Shown here piece after piece: positions 1 through 5,433 of a stretch of 8,645 nt of DNA. Origin of the DNA: Rubrobacter sp. (GTDB lineage Bacteria; Actinomycetota; Rubrobacteria; Rubrobacterales; Rubrobacteraceae); contig JACDAR010000134.1 in assembly GCA_013695335.1 (NCBI GenBank), positions 1 to 8,645 on the forward strand, read 5' to 3'. Position 1 is the stretch's first letter, and each line of letters begins with the position of its first letter. A program made the position numbers and the translations under genes. The notes beneath the pieces were generated by a model. It had not been told where the DNA came from, did no database searches, and was given only the letters and a program-made list of their open reading frames with translations.

Positions 1-831
1 TGCGGTCGTCACTTGCAAAATCCGTGCCTGGAGCTCGGCGGCAAGAACCCGCTCGTCGTGATGCCCGACGCGGACCTCGACCTCGCAGTCGAAGGCGCGC
101 TGTTCAGCGGCTTCGGGACCGCCGGGCAGCGATGCACGTCGCTAGGGACCGTGATCGTCCACGAATCCATCCACGACGAGTTCCTCTCGAAGCTCACGAA
201 AGCCGTCGAGGAAGCGCCAATCGGAGATCCGACAGGGGAAGTTCTCTACGGACCAATGATCAGCGACAAGTTCCACGAGCGTTTCCTGGGATGGCTCGAC
301 CTGATAGAAGCCCACCACACCACCCACGGCTCCACGGGCACAGGCCGAATTACCAAGGACAACCCGAGGGAAGGTTTCGTCGGCGACCCTGACGCCGGAA
401 TCTTCTGCCACCCGACCATCGTTGATGGGGTGACGGCGGAGGATGAGATCTACCGCACAGAAACCTTCGGCCCGATCATCGGGATAGCAAAATTCTCGGA
501 TTTCAACGAGGCGGTCGAGCTATCCAACGGCCACGGGTACGGCCTGTCCGCCGCGATCTACACCCGTGACGCCACGAACGCGCTGCGCTTCCGGGAGCGA
601 AACTCCGCCGGGATGCTCTCCGTCAACGACTCGACCAGCGGCGCCGAGGCGCACCTCCCGTTCGGAGGCAACGGCAAGTCAGGCAACGGCAGCCGCCTCT
701 CCGGCATCTGGGTGCTCGACCAGTTCACCCGCTGGCAGGCGATGAACTGGGACTACGCGGGCAAGCTCCAGAAGGCCCAGATGGACATCGCGGAGACCCC
801 GTCCGACCTCGACTTCCGCCTGCCTGAGTAA
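1..831 (+). CDS. Aldehyde dehydrogenase, C-terminal part (5' end outside window)
   Basis: NAD(P)-dependent aldehyde dehydrogenase superfamily enzyme, which oxidises an aldehyde to a carboxylate in the cytoplasm. The reading frame is open from base 1, so the N-terminal cofactor-binding half is missing; 276 codons remain. Visible hallmarks in order are the ELGGKNP block containing the general-base Glu (codon 11 of the window), the catalytic Cys in GQRCTS (codon 45), the ETFGPI motif that contacts NAD, and LPFGGNGKSGNG near the C-terminus. The final stretch is not the ALDH7 type (AASADH), so I do not name a substrate. It ends in TAA, 49 bp before a toxin-antitoxin pair that seems to have its own promoter. 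The nearby amino acid oxidase and ketimine reductase-like gene make an amino-acid-derived semialdehyde plausible, but that is inference. Confidence 0.93.
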   Translation, partial: CGRHLQNPCLELGGKNPLVVMPDADLDLAVEGALFSGFGTAGQRCTSLGTVIVHESIHDEFLSKLTKAVEEAPIGDPTGEVLYGPMISDKFHERFLGWLDLIEAHHTTHGSTGTGRITKDNPREGFVGDPDAGIFCHPTIVDGVTAEDEIYRTETFGPIIGIAKFSDFNEAVELSNGHGYGLSAAIYTRDATNALRFRERNSAGMLSVNDSTSGAEAHLPFGGNGKSGNGSRLSGIWVLDQFTRWQAMNWDYAGKLQKAQMDIAETPSDLDFRLPE

Positions 832-834
832 GTT

Positions 835-880
835 GTTCACCAGTTTCACCAGCATCACCTGACCATGCTAGACTGCTGGT
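835..880 (+). promoter_or_regulatory. Promoter/operator of the toxin-antitoxin pair; possible leaderless start
   Basis: A TAGACT -10-like box (869-874) lies 6 bases before the ATG at 881. A TTCACC -35-like box (845-850) sits 18 bp upstream of it. No Shine-Dalgarno precedes the ATG, so transcription would begin at or next to the start codon (leaderless mRNA). Three tandem 9-bp units, GTTCACCAG, TTTCACCAG and CATCACCTG (835-861), overlap the -35. ACCAGCA (848-854) is the inverted complement of TGCTGGT (874-880). Such repeats suit a ribbon-helix-helix autoregulator. Promoter boxes were assigned by eye. Confidence 0.45.
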
Positions 881-1132
881 ATGAAACGTGCGACGGTAAC
901 GCTTCCCGATGACTTGAGCCGGTTGCTGGAGACCTATCGGCGTACTCAGGAAGTACCTCCAGCGTTTACCTCGGTTGTCCAGGCAGCTCTTCGGGAATAT
1001 CTGGCAAAAAGAGGGCTCCCGTCCGGTCAGTCGTTCCGGCCGTTCGAGATCACCCCCGCCACGGAGGATAGTGGGGCCAGCGACGTCAGCATGAACCATG
1101 ACAGGTATCTGGCAGAGTCGTCAGACTCTTGA
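881..1132 (+). CDS. Ribbon-helix-helix antitoxin (VapB/CopG-like)
   Basis: Small 83-residue protein. Its N-terminal strand RATVTLPDDL (about residues 3-12) followed by two helices to about residue 46 is the typical ribbon-helix-helix DNA-binding fold (MetJ/Arc/CopG). The Pro/Ser/Asp-rich tail (about residues 50-83) looks unstructured, as expected of an antitoxin segment that wraps around a toxin. Its TGA stop overlaps the TTG start of the PIN-domain gene (TTGA, 1129-1132), the usual coupling of antitoxin before toxin. Expected role: neutralise the PIN toxin and, with it, repress the promoter, where direct and inverted repeats are visible. The family call is good; the VapB label rests mainly on the neighbour. 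Confidence 0.8.
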   Translation: MKRATVTLPDDLSRLLETYRRTQEVPPAFTSVVQAALREYLAKRGLPSGQSFRPFEITPATEDSGASDVSMNHDRYLAESSDS

Positions 1133-1539
1133 GGAACGCGGTTCTCGCTGATACCGGCCCACTCTACGCCGCGCTCGACCCGCGCGATAGCAGGTTCGGG
1201 CAAGCCAGGGAAGACATGGAGCGTCTGAACTCTGAAAGGTTATCTGTGGCGGTGTCCATCCCGGTCTTGTGCGAAGGCTACTCGCTGATTCTGTACAGGT
1301 TGGGCACAAAGCGGGCCCAAGCCTGGTTGGACGAAATCCGTAGCCAGGCTTCCATGATCAATCTTTCCAACCAGGACTACGAGGTAGCAGCGGATTTGAT
1401 CTCCGAGTACCCGGATCAGCGATTGAGCATGTTCGACGCAGTGACTGCGGTACAGGGCGAGCGTCTTGAGTTGCCAGTGTGGACTTACGATCATCACTTC
1501 GACATCTTGCGAGTCGGGGTCTGGCGAAACGAAGGGTGA
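1129..1539 (+). CDS. vapC: PIN-domain toxin (VapC-like ribonuclease)
   Basis: 136-residue PIN-domain protein, expected to be a Mg2+-dependent endoribonuclease that cleaves tRNA or rRNA when released from its antitoxin. The acidic metal-binding set is complete: Asp8 in VLADTGPLYA, Glu49 in the helix after the first PIN strands, Asp103 in SMFDAVTAV and Asp121 in TYDHHFDIL. The length is normal for VapC. The start is TTG at 1129, overlapping the antitoxin stop by four bases; no other start preserves the N-terminal Asp. All catalytic acids are present, so the toxin is probably active. Its stop codon is 4 bp before the next gene's GTG start, and that gene's ribosome binding site lies in the last codons of the toxin, which suggests co-transcription into the metabolic genes. 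Confidence 0.85.
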   Translation: MRNAVLADTGPLYAALDPRDSRFGQAREDMERLNSERLSVAVSIPVLCEGYSLILYRLGTKRAQAWLDEIRSQASMINLSNQDYEVAADLISEYPDQRLSMFDAVTAVQGERLELPVWTYDHHFDILRVGVWRNEG

Positions 1540-1543
1540 GTCC

Positions 1544-2683
1544 GTGACCTACGACGTTATAGTCGCCGGTCTCGGCGGGATGGGTAGCGCCGCAGCCTAT
1601 CACGTAGCTCGGCGCGGGCAGCGCGTGCTCGGGCTGGAACGGTTCGGGAAGGCGCACGATCAGGGCTCCAGCCACGGCGGCTCCAGGATCATCCGCCAGG
1701 CGTACTTCGAGGATTCCTCATACGTCCCGCTCACCCTGCACGCATACGAACTCTGGGAGAAGTTGGAGCAGGAGACGGGCCGGGATCTCATGACCATAAC
1801 CGGCGGCCTGATGATAGGGCCGGAGGGCGCCCGCACAGTCATGGGCAGCATCGAGAGCGCCCGAGAGTGGGGACTGGAATACGAAGTCCTTGGTGCGAAG
1901 GAGATCCGGAGCCACTTCCCGATCTTCGAGCCCCGAGACGGCGTGACGGCGCTCTATGAGGCGAAGGCTGGCATCGTCCGTCCCGAGATGGGCGTCGCGG
2001 CGCACCTCGATGCGGCGGAGGCGAAGGGCGCGGACCTGCGTTTCGAGGAACCGGTCGTTTCCTGGGAGGCATCAGATTCGGGTGAGGGTGTGAGGGTCAC
2101 GACGGAGGAAGGCGTCTACGAAGCGGGGCGGCTCGTGATCTCACCCGGCGCGTGGGCGCCTGAGTTGCTCGCTGACCTGGGACTTCCGCTGGAGGTACAG
2201 CGGCTCGTGCAGTTCTGGTTCATGCCGCGGGGCGGTGTGGAGCGATTCAAGGTCGGGCGGGTGCCGATCTGGATCTGGGAGGCTGACGACAGCGTGCAGT
2301 TCTACAGTTTCCCTTCCCACGACGATCCAGCGGACGGTGTGAAGGTTGCGTTCTTCCGTGTCGGCCCGATCTGTACGCCGGATACCATAGACCGCACCGT
2401 GCACGATGAAGAGGTGGAACACATACGCGGCTATCTCAGGGATCACGTCCCCGCCCTCGACGGTGAGTTCCTGCGGGCGAAGACTTGCATGTACACGAAC
2501 ACGCCGGACGAGAACTTCGTGATCTCGGCGCACCCGAATTACGCACAGGTAGCCATCGCCTGCGGGTTCTCCGGCCACGGATACAAGTTCTGCGGCGTGG
2601 TCGGCGAGATGCTGGCTGATCTCGCGACGGAAGGCTCCACGAACCATCCCATAGACATCTTCTCCCCCAAACGCCTGCTATGA
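1544..2683 (+). CDS. FAD-dependent N-methyl/cyclic amino acid oxidase, MSOX/SolA family
   Basis: 379-residue flavoprotein of the monomeric sarcosine oxidase / N-methyltryptophan oxidase / pipecolate oxidase family: it oxidises a secondary amine amino acid to an imine, with O2 giving H2O2. The N-terminal Rossmann motif GLGGMG is at residues 9-14. Cys315 in the CMYTNTPDENF motif matches the covalent FAD-attachment Cys315 of Bacillus MSOX. Arg48, Arg51, Tyr254, Lys267 and Lys348 align with MSOX Arg49, Arg52, Tyr254, Lys265 (O2 activation) and Lys348 (substrate carboxylate). MSOX His269 is replaced by Phe271, hinting at another substrate. I chose GTG 1544 because an AAGGGTG ribosome site (1532-1538) precedes it and it places the dinucleotide motif correctly; a longer ATG start at 1466 would overlap vapC heavily. 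The stop overlaps the next ATG (ATGA). The MSOX comparison is from memory. Confidence 0.9.
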   Translation: MTYDVIVAGLGGMGSAAAYHVARRGQRVLGLERFGKAHDQGSSHGGSRIIRQAYFEDSSYVPLTLHAYELWEKLEQETGRDLMTITGGLMIGPEGARTVMGSIESAREWGLEYEVLGAKEIRSHFPIFEPRDGVTALYEAKAGIVRPEMGVAAHLDAAEAKGADLRFEEPVVSWEASDSGEGVRVTTEEGVYEAGRLVISPGAWAPELLADLGLPLEVQRLVQFWFMPRGGVERFKVGRVPIWIWEADDSVQFYSFPSHDDPADGVKVAFFRVGPICTPDTIDRTVHDEEVEHIRGYLRDHVPALDGEFLRAKTCMYTNTPDENFVISAHPNYAQVAIACGFSGHGYKFCGVVGEMLADLATEGSTNHPIDIFSPKRLL

Positions 2684-3189
2684 GCCTGGAGATCCGGCAC
2701 GAAACAGGGGACGATATCTTCCGGATCAGGGCCATCAACGTTCGGGCGTTCGGCAGACAGGAAGAGGCGCGTCTGGTGGACAGCCTTCGCGCCGAAGGAT
2801 ATGCGAAGCTCTCCCTGGTCGCGGAAGAAGAGGGGCAGATCATCGGCCACATCATGTTCAGCGAAGCCGTGATCCACACAGGCGAAGAAGATGTCGCAGC
2901 CCTCGCGCTCGGACCTGTCGGCGTGATCCCGGAACGCCAGAGCCGGGGAATCAGCTCCGCGATGATCCGGGAAGGACTCGGACACTGCGCCGAAGCCGGG
3001 GACAACATCGTCGTTCTGCTCGGTCATCCCGGCTACTATCCGCGATTCGGTTTCTCGCCGGATCTCGCCAAAAACCTGAACTCGGTCCACGCCGGAGAAG
3101 CCTTCATGGCGCTGGAGCTCACGCCGGATGCGCTCTCAGGCGTGGCCGGAGATTTCCACTTCGCGCCACCTTTCGAGGCGGTTTCATGA
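2680..3189 (+). CDS. GNAT family N-acetyltransferase, YhbS-like
   Basis: 169-residue single-domain GNAT protein resembling E. coli YhbS (COG3153). It is expected to transfer an acetyl group from acetyl-CoA to an unidentified amine or metabolite in the cytoplasm. Strand 4 and the pyrophosphate-binding segment are seen at residues 77-95 (LGPVGVIPERQSRGISSAM), close to the Q/R-x-x-G-x-G/A pattern but with Ser at the last position. HPGYYPRFGF at 116-125 is the signature of this subgroup. Starts and stops overlap both neighbours by ATGA (2680-2683 and 3186-3189), so it is translationally coupled inside an oxidase / acetyltransferase / ketimine-reductase-like unit. The substrate may be related to that of the flanking enzymes, but nothing in the sequence shows it. 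Confidence 0.85.
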   Translation: MSLEIRHETGDDIFRIRAINVRAFGRQEEARLVDSLRAEGYAKLSLVAEEEGQIIGHIMFSEAVIHTGEEDVAALALGPVGVIPERQSRGISSAMIREGLGHCAEAGDNIVVLLGHPGYYPRFGFSPDLAKNLNSVHAGEAFMALELTPDALSGVAGDFHFAPPFEAVS

Positions 3190-4109
3190 CCCGTATCTTC
3201 AGCCCGGAAGAGACCGCCCAACTCCTTCCGTATCCGGCGCTCGCTGACGCCATCAGGGACGCGGCGCTGGCGCTTCGTGATGGAAACATTCAAGCTCCGC
3301 CGAGAACCATTCTGCCGCTCCCTGGCGAGAATGGCGGGACGCTGCTTGCGATGCCTGCGGCGGACGAGGATCTCACCATCACCAAGCTGGTCACCGTACA
3401 TCCCGATAATGCTGAGAAGGGACTGCCCACGATCCAGGGTGAGGTGGTCGTGATACGCACTGAAACAGGCGAGCGACTCGGTATCCTGGACGGCGCGACG
3501 GTGACGGCCCGGCGTACCGCCGCGTTGTCTTTGCTCGCCGCCCGCGAGCTTGCCCCACGCCGTGATGGTCCGCTCCTGATCCTCGGCGCGGGCGCCCAGG
3601 GACGCTCCCACCTCGAAGCCTTCAGGGCCGGGCTCGGCGTCACTGAGGTCTTCCTCATCTCGCGCACCCGTGGGCGAACCGAATCCCTCGCGGATTACGC
3701 ACATAGCCTCGGGATGGAGGCTCGGATCGTGGAAGATCCCTCCGAAACGCTGGAGAGCGCCACGCTCATCGCCACCACAACTACGAGCGATGAACCAGTG
3801 CTGCCAGCCGAAATACGCGATGATGCTTTCGTGGCGGCTGTGGGCTCTTTCACCCCTGAGGCGGCGGAGATACCGGCAGCCTTCGTCGCCCGCTCGACAG
3901 TCGTCGTGGACACCGTGGAGGGCGCGAAAGAGGAGGCCGGGGATCTCCTGCTGGCCGAGAAGGCTGACGATTTCCGGTGGGAAGACGCTACATCGCTCGA
4001 CGAAGCGCTCTCGTGGACTGGGGCCCAGTCTGGCCCGGTGCTCTTCGAGAGCGTCGGCCACGCGGCCTGGGATCTCGCGTCTGCCCACGCCGCGTTCGAC
4101 AGGAAATAG
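3186..4109 (+). CDS. Ornithine cyclodeaminase/mu-crystallin family (cyclic ketimine reductase-like)
   Basis: 307-residue NAD(P)-binding enzyme of the OCD/mu-crystallin superfamily. Members include ornithine cyclodeaminase, alanine dehydrogenase and the reductases of 1-pyrroline-2-carboxylate and 1-piperideine-2-carboxylate; the length near 305 fits the bacterial imine reductases. Visible features are Lys67 in TITKLVTVHP, the Arg109-Arg110-Thr-Ala substrate region, the Rossmann loop GAGAQG at residues 134-139 and Asp242 in VVVDTVEG. These correspond roughly to the Lys, Arg and Asp needed for substrate binding and catalysis in OCD. The ATG overlaps the preceding TGA and no other gene follows on this strand before an AT-rich promoter, so it is the last gene of the unit. 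Next to an MSOX-family oxidase, a proline/pipecolate-type cyclic imine is the most likely substrate; OCD activity itself is the alternative. Confidence 0.88.
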   Translation: MTRIFSPEETAQLLPYPALADAIRDAALALRDGNIQAPPRTILPLPGENGGTLLAMPAADEDLTITKLVTVHPDNAEKGLPTIQGEVVVIRTETGERLGILDGATVTARRTAALSLLAARELAPRRDGPLLILGAGAQGRSHLEAFRAGLGVTEVFLISRTRGRTESLADYAHSLGMEARIVEDPSETLESATLIATTTTSDEPVLPAEIRDDAFVAAVGSFTPEAAEIPAAFVARSTVVVDTVEGAKEEAGDLLLAEKADDFRWEDATSLDEALSWTGAQSGPVLFESVGHAAWDLASAHAAFDRK

Positions 4110-4162
4110 AGTGCCCGAAGTAGATCTTTATTCGGCGGAAAGCTGAATCTCCGGGGATGTTA

Positions 4163-4242
4163 GTGTAATAGCAATTACGTTTGTGTAATAACGTATACAT
4201 TCAAAGGGATCGGCGGTATAGTGAATTGTGACGTGGAAGGAG
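4163..4242 (+). promoter_or_regulatory. Promoter, candidate metal-responsive operator and RBS of the CmtR-like regulator
   Basis: This AT-rich block contrasts with its GC-rich surroundings. GTGTAATA occurs twice exactly 20 bp apart (4163-4170 and 4183-4190), about two helical turns. GTAAT-AGCA-ATTAC (4165-4178) is a perfect short dyad and GTATAC (4193-4198) a palindrome. A -35-like TATACA (4194-4199) and a -10 TATAGT (4217-4222) are separated by 17 bp, so the repeats lie on and just upstream of the -35, as expected for ArsR-family repression. A strong GGAAGGAG (4235-4242) stands 6 bases before the ATG. Read by eye. Confidence 0.6.
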
Positions 4243-4248
4243 TAAGAA

Positions 4249-4629
4249 ATGCAAGAGAATCTTGTCGAACGCGAGTCGGTATTTGAGATCGAGGTCGGCC
4301 GCGAGAGCGAGGATATGTGCCTGCTGGCGAAGCTCTTCAATGGGTTCGCCAACTCGACCCGACTCTCCATCCTGGTGCTGCTGACGCAGCGGGGCGAGAT
4401 GAAGGTCGGGGAACTGGTCGAAGAGCTTGGCGCCCCGCAACCGCGCATCTCGGACCACCTGCGCTGCCTCTCCTGGTGCGGATACGTGCGGGTGCGCCGC
4501 GCTGGCCGCAATGCCTACTATTCGATCTCTGACGAGCGCGTCCTGCAGATGGTCGAGCTTGGAGAGGCGCTGCTCCGGGACAATCGGGAGTGCGTCGAGG
4601 CCTGCGAAGACACCGAGCCTTCACTCTAA
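4249..4629 (+). CDS. ArsR/SmtB-family metal-responsive repressor, CmtR-like
   Basis: 126-residue winged-helix regulator. The fold is clear: helix LFNGFANSTRLSILVLL (about residues 29-45), recognition helix PQPRISDHLRCL (about 63-74) and the wing RRAGRNAYYSIS. Cys73 and Cys77 (HLRCLSWCGYV) in and after the recognition helix match the Cys-x3-Cys pair (Cys57/Cys61) of mycobacterial CmtR, a Cd/Pb sensor. CmtR's third ligand, Cys102, has candidates here in Cys115 and Cys119 of the C-terminal tail; Cys24 is extra. Expected role: homodimeric repressor released from DNA by Cd2+, Pb2+ or a similar thiophilic metal. It has its own promoter and RBS but no co-directional gene follows; the next gene is convergent. 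It is probably autoregulated, and its wider targets are unknown. Arsenite sensing is a possible alternative. Confidence 0.88.
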   Translation: MQENLVERESVFEIEVGRESEDMCLLAKLFNGFANSTRLSILVLLTQRGEMKVGELVEELGAPQPRISDHLRCLSWCGYVRVRRAGRNAYYSISDERVLQMVELGEALLRDNRECVEACEDTEPSL

Positions 4630-4722
4630 ACCAGACGGTCAGCTAGCGGCTCGCCGCTCCCCATCCAATGATCTCGACGGTAGCAGGGAAGCCGCACGCT
4701 GCGCGGTGAACTCTGCTCTGTA
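4630..4722. other. Convergent intergenic gap, weak hairpin only
   Basis: The 93 bases between the convergent regulator and GST-like genes hold one short hairpin, AGCGGC-TC-GCCGCT (4645-4658), without a U-tract on either strand. It could stop transcription from either side, but I see no convincing intrinsic terminator and no coding potential. Confidence 0.3.
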
Positions 4723-5319
4723 TCAGGCGGCTGCCAGGTAGCTATGCCTGGCTTCGATGCGCCCCATCCAGGCCGCCACGTTGGGGTACTTACCGAGGGA
4801 AACATCACCCTTCTCCTCCAGTTCGCGCAGGCGGACGAAGTTCCCAGCGTGGGCCACGTCTGCGAGCGAGAACTCGCCTGTGAGATACTCTCGCCCATCC
4901 AGTTGTTCTTCGAGGGAAGATAGAATTCTCTCCAGCTTCTCGAAGGAATTCGATATCCTCTCTTCCGAGAAACCCCGCTCGCGTCCAACGCTCGCCCCGA
5001 AGACAGCAGGGAAGAAGTTCTCATCGGCCAAAGACATCCAGATCCTGGCGTAGGCCCGTTCCCTGGCATCCTCGGGCAACAACTCCGGCTCCTTAGTGAC
5101 CTCGTCCAGATACTGATTGACGACGTTGGACTCGTAAAGCGAATCGCCGTCCACCACGATCACCGGCACTTTCCCCGTCGGGCTGGCGTCGAGAAACTCC
5201 CCGCTCTTGTTGGCGAGATCCACCTCCGTGGTCTCGAAGTCCATACCCTTCTCGTGCAGGACCATCCTGGTCCGCCGCGCATAAGGTCACCGCTGCGTGT
5301 TGTACAGCCTCACATTCAA
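4723..5319 (-). CDS. Glutathione S-transferase-like protein with in-frame UGA at the catalytic position (candidate selenoprotein)
   Basis: 198 codons plus stop, in one frame interrupted only by TGA at 5289-5287 (codon 11). Upstream the frame reads NVRLYNTQR, then UGA, then PYARRTRMVLHEKG: the first strand and active-site loop of a GST/thioredoxin fold, with UGA where Cys-Pro-Tyr homologues have Cys. The N-domain continues with the cis-Pro segment GKVPVIV (Pro52) and YESNVVNQYL (Glu63-Ser64, the glutathione gamma-glutamyl contact). The all-helical C-domain starts near residue 85. A GGAGGT site (5330-5325) lies 5 bases before TTG 5319 and 11 before in-frame GTG 5313; either start keeps the UGA inside. 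The first in-frame ATG after the UGA (5265) has no proper ribosome site and would lack the active-site strand. Full readthrough gives normal GST length. Expected role: thiol or selenol conjugation or reduction in the cytoplasm. Alternative: pseudogene by nonsense mutation, or a sequencing error. Confidence 0.85.
5253..5277 (-). promoter_or_regulatory. Candidate bacterial SECIS hairpin downstream of the in-frame UGA
   Basis: Read on the minus strand, GGACC (5273-5269), loop AGGAT (5268-5264) and GGTCC (5263-5259) form a perfect 5-bp stem. It becomes 6 bp with a GGA loop if A5268 pairs with U5264. The stem can continue outward through C5274-G5257 and G5275-C5256 with a bulged U5258, then G5276-C5254 and C5277-G5253 around a bulged A5255. 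The loop begins 18-19 nt after the UGA and has G in its first two positions. As I recall the bacterial SECIS consensus (loop about 16-37 nt after UGA, early loop G), this fits. Folding energy was not computed. Confidence 0.5.
5287..5289 (-). other. In-frame UGA, possible selenocysteine codon
   Basis: The codon lies between CGG (Arg) and CCT (Pro) in the active-site loop of the GST-like gene, where TGC or TGT is expected. UGA also serves as the true stop of at least six genes in this window, including this one, so general recoding as Trp is ruled out. Readthrough would need a local signal such as the adjoining hairpin. The genes for selenocysteine insertion (selA, selB, selC, selD) are not in the window. 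Confidence 0.5.
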
Positions 5320-5324
5320 AACGC

Positions 5325-5330
5325 ACCTCC
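5325..5330 (-). promoter_or_regulatory. Ribosome binding site upstream of the in-frame UGA
   Basis: GGAGGT on the minus strand is a near-perfect Shine-Dalgarno. It is spaced 5 bases from TTG 5319 (11 from GTG 5313). It places initiation upstream of the UGA and argues against the downstream ATG at 5265 as the native start. Confidence 0.65.
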
Positions 5331-5433
5331 AAAACTCAGCCTGAACCGCCGATGGTAGCACACCATATCTGGCAAACCGGATGCCAAACTGCTATCCTCA
5401 ATCCAACATATCAACGAACGTTAGGATATAGAT
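5331..5433. promoter_or_regulatory. Shared divergent regulatory region with three inverted repeats
   Basis: Lies between the minus-strand GST-like gene and the plus-strand CadC-type repressor. Three dyads are visible: ATGGT-AGCAC-ACCAT (5352-5366), TGGCA-N7-TGCCA (5370-5386) and ATATC-N12-GATAT (5408-5429, with inner AAC and GTT arms). A plus-strand -10-like TATCCT is at 5393-5398 with only a weak -35 near 5370 (TGGCAA). The third dyad would then lie just after the transcription start and abut the cadC ATG, a typical repressor position. TTAGGA (5421-5426) is the ribosome site for the ATG. No clear minus-strand promoter was found by eye. Confidence 0.45.

Noticed and set aside
1466..1543. Extended N-terminus of the oxidase from ATG 1466
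   Set aside because: The extra 26 residues overlap vapC out of frame and precede the Rossmann strand; GTG 1544 has a good ribosome site and gives the family's normal length.
3036..4088. 350-codon minus-strand open frame opposite the OCD-like gene
   Set aside because: Antisense to a clearly recognised enzyme, composition typical of a GC-rich shadow frame, and no recognisable domain.
4115..4135. CCGAA...TTCGG hairpin after the OCD-like gene as terminator
   Set aside because: Five-bp stem with an 11-base loop and no T-run; too weak to call.
4645..4658. Intrinsic terminator AGCGGC-TC-GCCGCT
   Set aside because: Short stem, two-base loop and no T-tract on either strand.
4723..5265. GST-like gene starting at ATG 5265 as a complete 180-residue protein
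   Set aside because: It would lack the first strand and the active-site loop, and no spaced ribosome site precedes it. Those missing residues are encoded just upstream in the same frame, behind the UGA.
4723..5319. Calling the GST-like gene a plain pseudogene
   Set aside because: Only one interruption, exactly at the catalytic Cys codon, with an intact ribosome site and a SECIS-like hairpin. It remains the main alternative, so it is noted rather than excluded.
5093..5332. Minus-strand frame beginning ATGGAGGTG, overlapping the GST-like start
   Set aside because: It is a +1 shadow of the GST-like gene; its residues match no fold, while the other frame shows the full GST motif set. Its start codon is simply created by the ribosome site region.
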